Shown here: positions 26,259 to 35,030 of the stretch, piece after piece | Position numbering within the stretch: the stretch's first letter is position 1 | Layout: every line of letters begins with the position of its first letter | Assembly: GCA_017882405.1 (NCBI GenBank) | Contig: JADGPO010000104.1 | Span: 1-64,000 of the forward strand | From: Solirubrobacteraceae bacterium | GTDB lineage: Bacteria > Actinomycetota > Thermoleophilia > Solirubrobacterales > Solirubrobacteraceae | Length of the DNA: 64,000 bases | Direction of reading: 5' to 3' | The notes under the pieces: generated by a model | What the model was told of the DNA's origin: nothing | The model's database searches: none | What the model saw: the letters and a program-made list of their open reading frames with translations, nothing else | Program-made: the position numbers and the translations under genes

Positions 26259-27659
26259 TCAGCCCACCCGCAGCTGTGTGTTCGGCGCCACGGCGACCGA
26301 CGAGCCGATCGCGGCGGCGACCGAGCGGGCCTTGACCAGCGCCTCCTCGAGCTCGTGCTGCGGATCGGAGTCGGCGACGATCCCACCCCCGGCGCCCAGC
26401 CACACCCGGCCGTTGCGGAGCTCCAGGGTCCGGATCGCGACGTTGAGCTCGAGTCCCGCCACCGGGCTGGCGTACCCGATCGCGCCGGTGTAGACCTCGC
26501 GGCCGGTCAGCTCTGACTCGGCGATCACCCGCAGTGCCTGCACCTTCGGCGCGCCGGTGACCGAGCCTGGCGGGAACGTGGCACGCAGCACGTCGCCGTT
26601 GCCCACGCCCGTCCACAGCGTCCCGCGCACGCGGGAAACGAGATGCCAGAGCCCGGGGTGAGCCTCGGCGGTCGGCAGACGCGGGGCGACCACCGATCCG
26701 TACCTGCAGACCCGCCCCAGGTCGTTGCGCATCAGGTCGACGATCATCACGTGCTCGGCGGCGTCCTTGGTCGAGCTGCGCAGGCGCGCGAGCTGGCCGG
26801 CCGCGACCGCCGGGTCTAGATCGCGGGGGGCCGTGCCCTTGATCGGGCCGGTGACCAGCTTGGCGCCGGTTCGGCGCAGGAACAGCTCGGGGGAGAGGCT
26901 GGCGATCGAGCCGTGTGGCGTGTCGAAGCTGGCCGCATAGACCGGCGGCACCTCGGCCATCGCGCGGACCAGCAGCTGGGCGGCTGTCCCGTGGAACTCG
27001 GCCTCGAGGCGCACGCACAGGTTGGCCTGGAAGATCTCTCCGGCGGCGATCCGCTCGCGGCAGGCGGCGACCGCGGCGAGGTGGTGAGCGGCGGCGGCGC
27101 GGCTCAGCGCCAGCGCCGGCGGGCCGTCGACCGGCGCGCGCTGAGGCGGAGCGGGTCCCTCGCGCAGCAGCCGCCCAAGGTGCTGCCTGCGGGCCGCCAG
27201 CTCGCTGCTGCGTGGCTCGGTGGCCAGCGCCTCGAACCACCATTGCCCGTCCGGGTCGAGGCGCAGCAGGTGGTCGTAGTAGGCGAGGTGGAAGTCGGGC
27301 ATCGGCACCGGGCGCGGAGGACCCTCCGGAACCCGCTCGACGCGGCCGCCCAGCCGGTAGCCGAGCCAGCCGAACCATCCCCCGCCCACCGCCCCGGGCG
27401 CGACGGATCCGGCCCCGCCCACCCCGACGATGGCCGGCAGCCGGTCCAGCAGCGCGAACGGGTCGTCATCTTCGTCGGCCACCGACAGCGGCTCGGAGCC
27501 GACGATCGCGCCGCCGCCCGCCCACTGGCCGACGAGCGCGAACGCCATCCGCTCGTCGCTCAGCGCCTCTAGCGCCTCGACGGCCGTTAGTGTGCTCTGC
27601 AGCGGCTCGCGGACCAACTGCGCGGATGTCGGTTGGTTGACGGCCGCCTTCATAATCAT
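26259..27659 (-). CDS. pabB: Aminodeoxychorismate synthase component I
   Basis: A 466-residue chorismate-binding enzyme converting chorismate plus ammonia to 4-amino-4-deoxychorismate. The N-terminal half is variable. The catalytic half shows AGEIFQANLCVRLEA, SPELFLRR, TGPIKGTAPRD (the lysine of PIKGT is diagnostic of PabB over TrpE), VMIVDLMRNDLGRVC, FPPGSVTGAPKVQA and GAGGGIVADSDP. The pabA glutaminase is not in the window. ATG 27659 or ATG 27653 are the candidate starts; the frame open further upstream overlaps folD and is a shadow. Only 15 bases separate it from divergent folD. pabC and the GNAT gene follow. Confidence 0.9.
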   Translation of the reverse strand: MIMKAAVNQPTSAQLVREPLQSTLTAVEALEALSDERMAFALVGQWAGGGAIVGSEPLSVADEDDDPFALLDRLPAIVGVGGAGSVAPGAVGGGWFGWLGYRLGGRVERVPEGPPRPVPMPDFHLAYYDHLLRLDPDGQWWFEALATEPRSSELAARRQHLGRLLREGPAPPQRAPVDGPPALALSRAAAAHHLAAVAACRERIAAGEIFQANLCVRLEAEFHGTAAQLLVRAMAEVPPVYAASFDTPHGSIASLSPELFLRRTGAKLVTGPIKGTAPRDLDPAVAAGQLARLRSSTKDAAEHVMIVDLMRNDLGRVCRYGSVVAPRLPTAEAHPGLWHLVSRVRGTLWTGVGNGDVLRATFPPGSVTGAPKVQALRVIAESELTGREVYTGAIGYASPVAGLELNVAIRTLELRNGRVWLGAGGGIVADSDPQHELEEALVKARSVAAAIGSSVAVAPNTQLRVG

Positions 27660-27674
27660 GTACCAATTCGTTCG

Positions 27675-28526
27675 ATGAGCGCTCAGCTGATCGACGGCAA
27701 GGCCGTGGCCCAGCAGGTGCGCACCGAGGTGCGCCAGAGGATAGAAGCGTGGGTGGCCGGCGGCGGGCAGCGTCCCGGGCTGGCCACGGTGCTGGTCGGC
27801 GACGATCCCGCCTCGGCGGTCTACGTGGGCGGCAAGCAGAAGGCGTGCGTCGAGGTGGGGATCGAAGGGTCCGCGCACGACCTGGCGGCCGACGCCACGC
27901 AGGAGCAGGTGGTCGAGGTGCTGGCCCAGCTCAACGCCGATCCGCGCGTGTCGGGCATCCTGCTGCAGCTGCCCACGCCGCCGCACGTCGACGGCTCGCA
28001 TCTGACGACGCTGATCGACCCCGCCAAGGACGTCGACGGGCTTACCCCGGTGTCGGCGGGTCTGCTGGCCAAGGGTCTCCCCGGCCTGCGGCCCTGCACG
28101 CCGGCGGGGGTGATCGAGCTGCTGCGCCGCTACGACGTGGCGCTGGAGGGCGCCGAGGCCGTGATCGTGGGGCGCTCGGACCTGGTGGGCAAGCCGGTGG
28201 GGGCGCTGCTGCTGGCCGAGAACGCCACCGTGACCACGTGTCATTCGCGCACTCGTAACCTGGATCAGGTCTGCCGCCGCGCCGATGTGCTGATCGCGGC
28301 CGTCGGGCGCCCGGAGATGGTCAAGGGCAGCTGGGTCAAGCCGGGCGCCGCCGTAATCGACGTGGGCGTCAATCGCACCGACGCCGGCCTGGTCGGCGAC
28401 GTGGAGTTCTCCTCGGCCGTCGAGGTCGCGGGGCTGATCACGCCGGTGCCCGGCGGGGTCGGTCCGATGACAATCGCGATGCTGCTGGCCAACACGCTGG
28501 CCGCTGCGCAAGCCCAGGCCGCCTAG
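27675..28526 (+). CDS. folD: Methylene-THF dehydrogenase / methenyl-THF cyclohydrolase
   Basis: A 283-residue bifunctional enzyme interconverting 5,10-methylene-, methenyl- and 10-formyl-tetrahydrofolate with NADP. Catalytic Tyr50 and Lys54 lie in VYVGGKQKACVEVG, aligned with the E. coli positions. LLQLPTPPHVD, PCTPAGVIELL, the nucleotide site VIVGRSDLVGKPVGALLL and the C-terminal PVPGGVGPMTIAMLLANT complete the family. It supplies the step between SoxBDAG-derived methylene-THF and Fhs. ATG 27675 (MSAQLIDGKAVA) is the family start; it lies 15 bases from the divergent pabB start. No clear Shine-Dalgarno is visible. Confidence 0.97.
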   Translation: MSAQLIDGKAVAQQVRTEVRQRIEAWVAGGGQRPGLATVLVGDDPASAVYVGGKQKACVEVGIEGSAHDLAADATQEQVVEVLAQLNADPRVSGILLQLPTPPHVDGSHLTTLIDPAKDVDGLTPVSAGLLAKGLPGLRPCTPAGVIELLRRYDVALEGAEAVIVGRSDLVGKPVGALLLAENATVTTCHSRTRNLDQVCRRADVLIAAVGRPEMVKGSWVKPGAAVIDVGVNRTDAGLVGDVEFSSAVEVAGLITPVPGGVGPMTIAMLLANTLAAAQAQAA

Positions 28527-28535
28527 CGCCGGGGC

Positions 28536-29648
28536 CTACAGGACGGCGTCGAGCGCGGTCAGCACGCGCTCGGCCACCTCGACGCGCGCGTTGTGGCCCA
28601 TCAGGCCGATCCGCCACATCGAGGGCGCAGACGGCCCCAGCCCGCCGCCGATCTCGATCCCGTGCTCGCGCAGCAGAGCGGTCTGCACCTGCTTGTCGTC
28701 GACGCCCTCGGGTACCAGCACCGCGGTCAGCTGGGGCAGCTGGTGGGCCGGGTCGGCGAGCAGCTCCAAGCCGCGTGAGCGCAGGCCCTCGCGCAGCGCG
28801 GCGCCGGCCTGGGCGTGGCGCTCCCAGCGCGGTTGGAGACCCTCGGCGGCCACGTCGCGCAGCGCCTCGTGCAGCGCGTAGACGTGCAGCACCGGGGCGG
28901 TGTGGTGGTAGACGGGCGGGCGCTTGACCCAGTAATCATGGAGCAGCTGCAGATCGAGCGAGTAGGGGACCGGGTGGGTGCGCGACCGGACTCGTTCCAG
29001 GGCACGCTCCGAGACGGCCAGCGGCGACATCCCGGGCGGCGCGCCCAGGCACTTCTGCGTGCACGAGTAGGCGAAGTCCACGCCCCACTCGTCGAAGGCA
29101 AGCTCGACCCCTCCGAGCGAGGTGACGCAGTCGGCCATCAGCAGCACGTCGCGGCCGCGCAGCTGGGCGCCCAGCTGCGCCAGTGGGTGCTCGGCGCCGC
29201 TGGAGGTCTCGGCGTGCACGACCGTCATCAGCCGGGCGTTGCGGTGCGCGTCGAGCGCCTCCAGGAGGTCGTCGTTGGCGACGGGCTGTCCCCAGTCGGC
29301 GTCCACGGGCACGACCTCGGCGCCCAGCCGACCGGCGATCTCCACGATCCGCTTCCCGAAGAAGCCGTTGACGCCGATGATCGCGGTGTCCCCGGGCTCC
29401 AGCAGATGGGCCAGCCCCGCCTCCATCCCGGACGTGCCGGTCGCCTGTAGCGGGAGCACGAGCCCGGCGTCGGGCGCCTGGTAGGCGGCGCGCAGCAGCT
29501 GCACGACCTCGGCGTTGATCTCGGCCAGGTCAGGATCCATGTGGCCCAGCAGCGGACGCTGCATCGCCTCCAGCACGGCCGGGGAGACGTTGGCGGGGCC
29601 GGGCCCGCAGAGCAGGCGCTCGGGTGGGTTCAGGGGGGCGAGGGTCAT
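28536..29648 (-). CDS. Alanine-glyoxylate / serine-pyruvate type aminotransferase
   Basis: A 370-residue fold-type I PLP enzyme of the AGT/SPT family (also including phosphonopyruvate and purine-linked transaminases). It starts LNPPERLLCGPGPANVSPAV, with QATGTSGMEAGLAHLL for phosphate binding. ADCVTSLGGVELAFDEWGVD holds the PLP aspartate, and Schiff-base Lys199 is in SCTQKCLGAPPG. The C-terminal WRIGLMGHNAR is diagnostic. It probably moves the amino group of glycine, serine or alanine to glyoxylate or pyruvate, and could handle glycine formed by sarcosine oxidation. ATG 29648 is supported by the family N-terminus. It is convergent with folD, with nine bases between the stops. Confidence 0.92.
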   Translation of the reverse strand: MTLAPLNPPERLLCGPGPANVSPAVLEAMQRPLLGHMDPDLAEINAEVVQLLRAAYQAPDAGLVLPLQATGTSGMEAGLAHLLEPGDTAIIGVNGFFGKRIVEIAGRLGAEVVPVDADWGQPVANDDLLEALDAHRNARLMTVVHAETSSGAEHPLAQLGAQLRGRDVLLMADCVTSLGGVELAFDEWGVDFAYSCTQKCLGAPPGMSPLAVSERALERVRSRTHPVPYSLDLQLLHDYWVKRPPVYHHTAPVLHVYALHEALRDVAAEGLQPRWERHAQAGAALREGLRSRGLELLADPAHQLPQLTAVLVPEGVDDKQVQTALLREHGIEIGGGLGPSAPSMWRIGLMGHNARVEVAERVLTALDAVL

Positions 29649-29674
29649 GGCGCCCACCCTAACCGTCCCTGGAC

Positions 29675-30157
29675 CTACTCGGCGTGCGGATCGTAGGCGA
29701 GCGGGTCGTAGGGAAGGTCCGGATGCCCGCCCGGCTCGGACAGCGGATACGTGCGCATCCGGCCCTCGGACTGGTCGAAGGCCACGGCATGCGTGAGCGT
29801 GTACGGGCCGGTCGGCGGGTTTCGCTTTACGACCTCGGCCAGGCGGCGGGAGATATAGGCGAGCGCGCTCATCGCCCGCAGGCGGCTGGTGAAGATCTCC
29901 TGCCCGACGTACAACGCGTTGTCGCGCAGCGCCTCGGCCAACGGCGCGGGAGCGTCCGGCGACTTGGCCGCGTAGCTCTTGGCCCAATCGGCCAGCTCGT
30001 AGGTGGTTCGATCGATGATCGCGATGCGGGTGTAGAAGCCGTAGAAGACCTGGTGCAGGGCATCGGCCTGGTCGGCCGGCGGCACCTCGGCAAGGTAGGA
30101 CTCGAGGGTCTCGGTCAGGGCCGGGAGGCCCGAGCCGTTCTCGTCGGTGGCGGACAT
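29675..30157 (-). CDS. Conserved-looking protein of unknown function
   Basis: A 160-residue soluble helical protein, no signal or membrane segment. The N-terminal half is predicted helical and acidic (TETLESYLAEVPPADQADAL), with a central aromatic run HQVFYGFYTRIAIIDRTTYELADW. The second half ends in a proline-rich tail with GGHPDLPYDPLAYDP. I do not recognise a family. ATG 30157 is the likely start; an upstream frame is open for 12 more residues. It lies between the aminotransferase and LysR genes on the same strand, so could be co-transcribed with either. Confidence 0.65.
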   Translation of the reverse strand: MSATDENGSGLPALTETLESYLAEVPPADQADALHQVFYGFYTRIAIIDRTTYELADWAKSYAAKSPDAPAPLAEALRDNALYVGQEIFTSRLRAMSALAYISRRLAEVVKRNPPTGPYTLTHAVAFDQSEGRMRTYPLSEPGGHPDLPYDPLAYDPHAE

Positions 30158-30262
30158 GCGCACACGGTCGCCCAGCCCCGGGTCCGCTGTCAAGAACCGG
30201 CCGGTTTCTCCAGCGTCACCAGGTCGGCGTTGGCGCGACGCCCGGCGGCGCCGATCGCACGC

Positions 30263-31138
30263 TCAGGGCGTGCGGGCGTCGGCCACGAACGCGCGTACCA
30301 GCGCGGACTCGTCGTCGGCGCGGGTGACCGCCACCAGCTCGGTGTCCGGGGCGCCGCTGAGCGGCCGGTACTCCACGCCGGGCAGCGCCAGGGCGGCGAC
30401 CGAGGCGGGCACCGGCGAGACGCCGATCCCGGCGGCCACCAGGCCGATGATGGTGAGCATCTCAGGCGCGTACTGGACCACCTGGGGCGAGACGCCGGTG
30501 GCCGCCAGGCGGCCGATCAGCAGGTCGTGGAAGCCGGGCGCCTGCCGGCGGGGGAACAGCACCAGCGGCTCGCCGGCCAGCCGGCGCAGGGGCACGCGGC
30601 GCAGGGCGGCCAGGGGGTGGCCCTCGGGGATCGCGGCGACCGTGCGCTCGCGCATCACAACCTCGCAGTGCAGCGCCGGGTCGGGCTCGATCGGGGGGCG
30701 GACCAGGGCGACGTCGACCACGCCGGAGGCCAGCGCGCGCAGCTGGTCGGCCGTGGAGCGCTCGCGCACCTCGACCTCGACGCCGGGCCGGGCTCGGCGG
30801 AAGCGCTGCACCATGCCGGGCACGATCGACAGCAGCGCCGAGCCCACGAAGTTGACGCGCAGCACGCCCGCCTGCCCGGCGTCGATCGCGCGGGCGGTGG
30901 CGGCGGCCACGTCGAGCTCGGCCAGCATCGCGCGGGCGTCGCGCAGGAACGCCGCGCCGGCGGCCGTCAGCTCGACGCGCCGGCGGGTGCGGGTCAGCAG
31001 ACGGCAGCCCAGCTCCTCCTCCAGCGCCTTGATCTGCTGGCTGAGCGGCGGCTGGGAGATGTGCAGCCGCGCGGCCGCGCGCCGGAAGTGCAGCTCCTCG
31101 GCGACGGCCACGAAGTAACGCAGTTGTCGAAGTTCCAC
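30263..31138 (-). CDS. LysR-family transcriptional regulator
   Basis: A 291-residue regulator. The winged helix-turn-helix is VELRQLRYFVAVAEELHFRRAAARLHISQPPLSQQIKALEEELGC in outline. The inducer domain has the first lobe LRVNFVGSALLSIVPGMV and a GVSPVPASVAAL second-lobe segment. GTG 31138 is chosen because the family nearly always begins at the LRQLRYF motif; upstream codons are not conserved. It is divergent from the soxDAGB-fhs-fchA operon and, as usual for LysR proteins, should control that operon and itself through the shared 112-base spacer. The inducer is unknown; sarcosine or another methylated amine is an inference from context. Confidence 0.92.
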   Translation of the reverse strand: MELRQLRYFVAVAEELHFRRAAARLHISQPPLSQQIKALEEELGCRLLTRTRRRVELTAAGAAFLRDARAMLAELDVAAATARAIDAGQAGVLRVNFVGSALLSIVPGMVQRFRRARPGVEVEVRERSTADQLRALASGVVDVALVRPPIEPDPALHCEVVMRERTVAAIPEGHPLAALRRVPLRRLAGEPLVLFPRRQAPGFHDLLIGRLAATGVSPQVVQYAPEMLTIIGLVAAGIGVSPVPASVAALALPGVEYRPLSGAPDTELVAVTRADDESALVRAFVADARTP

Positions 31139-31172
31139 GAACGGTCTTTCGATGGCAGCGACGATTCGATCC

Positions 31173-31190
31173 TCTGATACGAGAATCAGA
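31173..31190. promoter_or_regulatory. Probable LysR binding dyad
   Basis: A perfect 6-6-6 inverted repeat TCTGAT-ACGAGA-ATCAGA lies between the LysR gene and soxD. Size and placement fit the T-N11-A type recognition site upstream of LysR-controlled promoters. Confidence 0.6.
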
Positions 31191-31211
31191 TCAATCAATC
31201 CTAATTCGATA

Positions 31212-31241
31212 TTGGACAAGATCAAGCGCCGGGCTTAGCGT
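31212..31241 (+). promoter_or_regulatory. Probable promoter of the sox operon
   Basis: TTGGAC (31212-31217), an 18-base spacer, then TAGCGT (31236-31241, TAnnnT). The soxD GTG at 31251 is only nine bases further, so the transcript is probably leaderless or nearly so. The LysR dyad lies just upstream of the -35 box, the usual activator place. Confidence 0.45.
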
Positions 31242-31250
31242 GAGTCGCCG

Positions 31251-31529
31251 GTGTCGTTCCTCTTGACCTGCCCCAACTGTGGCGTGCGCGAAGTCACAGA
31301 CTTCGGCTTCGGTGGCGAGATCTCGCAGCGACCCCAGGGGCAGCCCAGCTTTCGGGAGCTGAACACCTACAACTACTTTCGCCGCAACGTCGCCGGCGTC
31401 CAGCGCGAGTGGTGGTTTCACCGCTCCGGCTGCCGCGCCTGGTTCATCGCCGAGCGCGACACGCGCACCAATGAGGTCAAGTTCACGGCATTGCCGGGCG
31501 CCGAGGACCGGGGGGCGAGGCCGGTGTGA
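31251..31529 (+). CDS. soxD: Sarcosine oxidase delta subunit
   Basis: A 92-residue zinc-binding small subunit of heterotetrameric sarcosine oxidase (or of the related N-methylglutamate dehydrogenase). The zinc ligands are visible: CPNCG near the start and WWFHRSGCRAWF in the middle, giving Cys, Cys, His, Cys. FGFGGEISQRP and NTYNYFRRNVAGVQREWW match the family. It starts the operon soxD-soxA-soxG-soxB; the common order elsewhere is soxBDAG, so soxB has moved to the end. GTG 31251. Confidence 0.93.
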   Translation: MSFLLTCPNCGVREVTDFGFGGEISQRPQGQPSFRELNTYNYFRRNVAGVQREWWFHRSGCRAWFIAERDTRTNEVKFTALPGAEDRGARPV

Positions 31530-31557
31530 CCGCGATCCAGTCCGGGGGCGACCTGCT

Positions 31558-34401
31558 GTGAGCCGGTTGAACCCCCAGCCCGGCGAGCGCCTGAACCGCG
31601 CCAAGCAGATCACGTTCACCTTCGACGGCAAGAAGGTCAAGGCCTACGAGGGCGACACGATCGGCTCGGCGCTGTACGCCGCCGGCCGGCGCATATTCGG
31701 CCGCAGCTTCAAGTACCATCGCCCCCGGGGGCTTATGTGTGTGTCGGGTCAGTGCCCGAACTGCATCTGCTCTGTGAACGGGGCTCCTGGCGCGCGGGCC
31801 TGCACCGAGCCGGTGCGCGAGGGAATCGAGGTCAAGCATGTCAACGCCGTGCCCTCGCTGGAGTTCGACGCGATGCGCGCCACCGACATCGTCGGCGGCC
31901 CATTCACCCCGCCCGGTTTCTACTACAAGACGTTCATGCGCCCACGCAAGCTGTGGCCGCTGTACGAGAAGATCCTGCGCAACGCCGCCGGCCTGGGCAA
32001 GCTGCGCCACTCCCAGCCCGAGCGCGAGTGGCGCACCGAGTACCGCCGCCGCCACGCCGACGTGCTCGTCGTGGGCGGCGGGATCGCCGGTCTGAACGCG
32101 GCCATCGCCGCCGCCGAGCTGGGCGCCGACACGGTGCTCGTCGACGAGGGCCCCGAGCCCGGAGGCCAGCAGCTGCTCTCCGGCGGCCTAACCGAGCTGG
32201 TGACGCGCGCCCGCGCGGCCGGCGTGGAGATCATCGGCTGCGGCTCGGCGCTGGGAGCCTTCGACGGCCTCGTCCCCGTCTGGCAGGGCGAGACCATGCA
32301 CCAGATCCGCACCGCCAAGCACGTGTACGCCACCGGCGCGATCGAGCAGCCGCTGGTATTCGCCGGCAACGACCTGCCCGGCGTGATGCTGGCCGGCGGA
32401 GCCCGTCGCCTCACCTCGCTGTACGCGGTCAGCCCCGGCCGCCGCGCGGTGATCGCCACCACCTCCGATCGCGGTCTCGAGGCGGCCGTCGCACTGCGCG
32501 CCACCGGGGTGCAGATCGTGGCCGTCGCCGACCTGCGCCCGGAGCTCAACGAGGCCGCCCTGGAGCTGCGCCGGGCCGGCGTGCCGGTGTTCGCCGGGCA
32601 CGCGGTGATCGAGGCCCGCGGGCGCAAGGGTGTCGAGCAGGCTGTTCTCGCTCCGGTCGGCGGAGGAGACGAGCACGAGTTCGACACCGACCTGGTGCTG
32701 GTCTCCGGCGGGACGATCCCCGCCGGCTCGCTGCTGCTGCAGGCCGGCGCGCAGAGCGCCTACGACGAGCGCCGCGGGCACTTCGCCATCAGCCGGCTGC
32801 CCGAGGGCGTGTACGCCGCGGGCGAGGTGGCCGGCGCGGACTCCGACGAGGCGGCGGCCATCTCCGGCGAGCTGGCCGGCCGCGAGGCCGCCCACGCCCT
32901 CGGTCACGGCGATGACACGTCCGACCAGCGCATCACCGAGATCCGCGCGCAGCTCTCCGATCAGCCCGCCGCCGACGTGGTGGTCGCCCCGGCCGTCTCC
33001 GGGGCCGGGCGCGGCAAGTGCTTCGCCTGCCTGTGCGAGGACGTGACCAGCAAGGACGTGCACCTGTCGATCGAGGAGGGTTATGACTCGATCGAGCTGT
33101 CAAAGCGCTACACCACAGTGACGATGGGCCCCTGCCAGGGGCGTATGTGCCAGCTGCCGGCGGTCCGCCTGATGGCTCAGGAGACCGGTCAGAGCCTCGG
33201 CGACGTCGGCGTCACCACCGCCCGGCCGCCGTGGGTGTCGGTGCCGATGGGGATCCTCGGCGGCCGTCCGGCCGAGCCGGCGAAACGGTCGTCGATCCAT
33301 GGCCGCCACCGCACGCTGGGAGCGACCGTCAAGTGGGCCGGCGACTGGCGACGCGCCTATGACTACGGCGACCCCGAGGGCGAGGCGCTGGCCGTCAACC
33401 GCGCCGCGGGCCTGATCGACGTCTCCACGCTGGGCAAGCTGATCGTGCGTGGCCCCGACGCCGGGGAGTTCCTGGACCGCCTATATCCCAACCGCTTCTC
33501 CAACCTCAAGCCCGGCCGGATCCGCTACGGCGTGATCAGCTCCGACGCCGGACGGATCGTCGACGACGGCACGATCTGCCGGATCGACGACGAGACCTTC
33601 TACGTGACGACCACCTCGAGCGGCGCGGGCGCCGTGGAGGAGTGGTTCGGCTGGTGGCAGGCGACGTGGGGCGACCGGGTGCATCTGACCGATGTGACCC
33701 AGGGCCTGAGCGCCGTCAATCTCGCCGGGCCCAAGGCGCGCGAGATCATGTCCGCCGTCACCGATTTGGACTGCTCCAACGAGGCGTTCGCCTATCTGGA
33801 CGGAAAGCAGGCGCGGGTCGCCGGCGTGCAGTGCCTGATCCTGCGGATCGGCTTCGTGGGAGAAGTCGGCTACGAGATCCACTTCCCCGCCGCTTACGGC
33901 GAGCACGTCTGGGACGCGCTGATGGCCGCCGGCAAGCCGCATGGGCTGCGGCCGTTCGGCCTGGAGCCGCAGCGGATCCTGCGCCTGCAGAAGATGCACA
34001 TCCTCGTCGGCCAGGACACCGACTCGGAGTCCACGCCGTTCGCCGCCGCGATGCCGTGGATCGTCAAGCTCGACAAGGAGCAGGACTTCATCGGCAAGTG
34101 GGCGCTGGCGCACTACGCCCAGCAGACGCCCACCACCGCGCTGGTCGGCTTCACGCTGGCCAACGGGGACGTGCCCACCGAGGGCGCGGTGGTGATCGAC
34201 GAGCATGGCTCGCCGTCCGGGCAGGTGACCAGCGCCCGGCACTCGCCCGTGCTCGGGCGCACGATCGGGATGGCGTGGGTGCCCGACGCGCTGGCCCACG
34301 ACGGCGCCCAGATCACGATCTCCGACGAGGGCCGGCAGCTGGTGGCCGAGATCCAGACCAAGCCCTTCTACGACCCCGAGGGCGAGGTGCTGCGCTCGTG
34401 A
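31558..34401 (+). CDS. soxA: Sarcosine oxidase alpha subunit
   Basis: A 947-residue subunit with several domains. The N-terminal ferredoxin-like domain (about 15-95) has Cys61, Cys66, Cys69 and Cys82 in a C-x4-C-x2-C-x12-C arrangement that could hold a 2Fe-2S cluster. A dinucleotide fold begins at VLVVGGGIAGLNAA (NAD site), followed by the SoxA linker. The FACLCEDVTSKD and GPCQGRMC segments resemble a Bfd/zinc or iron-sulfur domain. The C-terminal GcvT-like half (about 600-947) binds tetrahydrofolate and receives the oxidised methyl group as 5,10-methylene-THF. GTG 31558 gives the family start MSRLNPQPGERLNR. It overlaps soxG by GTGA. Confidence 0.95.
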   Translation: MSRLNPQPGERLNRAKQITFTFDGKKVKAYEGDTIGSALYAAGRRIFGRSFKYHRPRGLMCVSGQCPNCICSVNGAPGARACTEPVREGIEVKHVNAVPSLEFDAMRATDIVGGPFTPPGFYYKTFMRPRKLWPLYEKILRNAAGLGKLRHSQPEREWRTEYRRRHADVLVVGGGIAGLNAAIAAAELGADTVLVDEGPEPGGQQLLSGGLTELVTRARAAGVEIIGCGSALGAFDGLVPVWQGETMHQIRTAKHVYATGAIEQPLVFAGNDLPGVMLAGGARRLTSLYAVSPGRRAVIATTSDRGLEAAVALRATGVQIVAVADLRPELNEAALELRRAGVPVFAGHAVIEARGRKGVEQAVLAPVGGGDEHEFDTDLVLVSGGTIPAGSLLLQAGAQSAYDERRGHFAISRLPEGVYAAGEVAGADSDEAAAISGELAGREAAHALGHGDDTSDQRITEIRAQLSDQPAADVVVAPAVSGAGRGKCFACLCEDVTSKDVHLSIEEGYDSIELSKRYTTVTMGPCQGRMCQLPAVRLMAQETGQSLGDVGVTTARPPWVSVPMGILGGRPAEPAKRSSIHGRHRTLGATVKWAGDWRRAYDYGDPEGEALAVNRAAGLIDVSTLGKLIVRGPDAGEFLDRLYPNRFSNLKPGRIRYGVISSDAGRIVDDGTICRIDDETFYVTTTSSGAGAVEEWFGWWQATWGDRVHLTDVTQGLSAVNLAGPKAREIMSAVTDLDCSNEAFAYLDGKQARVAGVQCLILRIGFVGEVGYEIHFPAAYGEHVWDALMAAGKPHGLRPFGLEPQRILRLQKMHILVGQDTDSESTPFAAAMPWIVKLDKEQDFIGKWALAHYAQQTPTTALVGFTLANGDVPTEGAVVIDEHGSPSGQVTSARHSPVLGRTIGMAWVPDALAHDGAQITISDEGRQLVAEIQTKPFYDPEGEVLRS

Positions 34402-35030
34402 ACCTTGACTTCCTGGCTCCGGCCACGCAGGTGGACGGGGTGATCGCGCGCTCGCCGATGGAGGGGTTGGCCCGTGCAGCCGGCGCCCGCTTCGAGGTGC
34501 GCGACGGCTGGAACGTGGCTGTTGCGTTCCCCGGCCCCGCATCGGGCGAGGTGGGCTGGGCCGACGTGTCGCACCTGCCCAAGCTGGAGCTCCAGGGCAC
34601 CTCGGAGACGATCACCTCGCTGTCGTTCGGCACTGCGGTCCGTCAGGACGACGCCTGGTGGTGCCGGCTCACGGAGACCCGCGCGCTGGTGATCGGTGCG
34701 AGGCCCGACGTGGACGGCGTGGACGTGACCGACGTGACCTGCAACTTCGCGGCCCTGACGATCGTCGGGCCGCTGGCCCGCGAGACCTTCGCCCGCTTCT
34801 GCGCGCTGGACCTGCGCCCGCACGTGACCCCGGTGGGCGCGCTGCGTCCGGGGTCGATCGGCCGCCAGCCCGCCATCCTCGTCCGTGAGGACGAGGACCG
34901 CTACCTGTTCCTGTTCGGCTGGGCGACGGGGGAGTACATGTGGTCGGTCGTAGCCGACGCCGGCGAACACCTGGGCGGCGGTCCGATCGGCGTCGAGGCC
35001 CTCCCTGAGATGGAGGCCGAACGTGCTTGA
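34398..35030 (+). CDS. soxG: Sarcosine oxidase gamma subunit
   Basis: A 210-residue subunit with a shortened GcvT-like fold. It starts at GTG 34398 inside the soxA stop (GTGA) and ends eight bases inside soxB. Recognisable parts are TQVDGVIARSPMEGLARAAGARFEVR at the start in outline, VALTIVGP-like LTIVGPLARETFARFCALDL, and the end AGEHLGGGPIGVEAL. It packs against SoxA and stabilises the complex; no catalytic residues of its own are known. Upstream in-frame codons belong to a shadow of soxA. Confidence 0.9.
   Translation: MNLDFLAPATQVDGVIARSPMEGLARAAGARFEVRDGWNVAVAFPGPASGEVGWADVSHLPKLELQGTSETITSLSFGTAVRQDDAWWCRLTETRALVIGARPDVDGVDVTDVTCNFAALTIVGPLARETFARFCALDLRPHVTPVGALRPGSIGRQPAILVREDEDRYLFLFGWATGEYMWSVVADAGEHLGGGPIGVEALPEMEAERA

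Noticed and set aside
27658..27675. Regulon palindrome copy in the pabB/folD gap as a firm operator
   Set aside because: Four of 16 fixed positions differ, so alone it is close to chance; kept only as a weak hint in the findings.
26259..28511. 750-residue version of PabB reaching across folD
   Set aside because: The first 280 residues are antisense to folD and have no PabB character; the conserved part begins after 27659.
31471..31557. Earlier start for soxA
   Set aside because: The added residues overlap soxD and are not like any SoxA N-terminus; GTG 31558 yields the family start.
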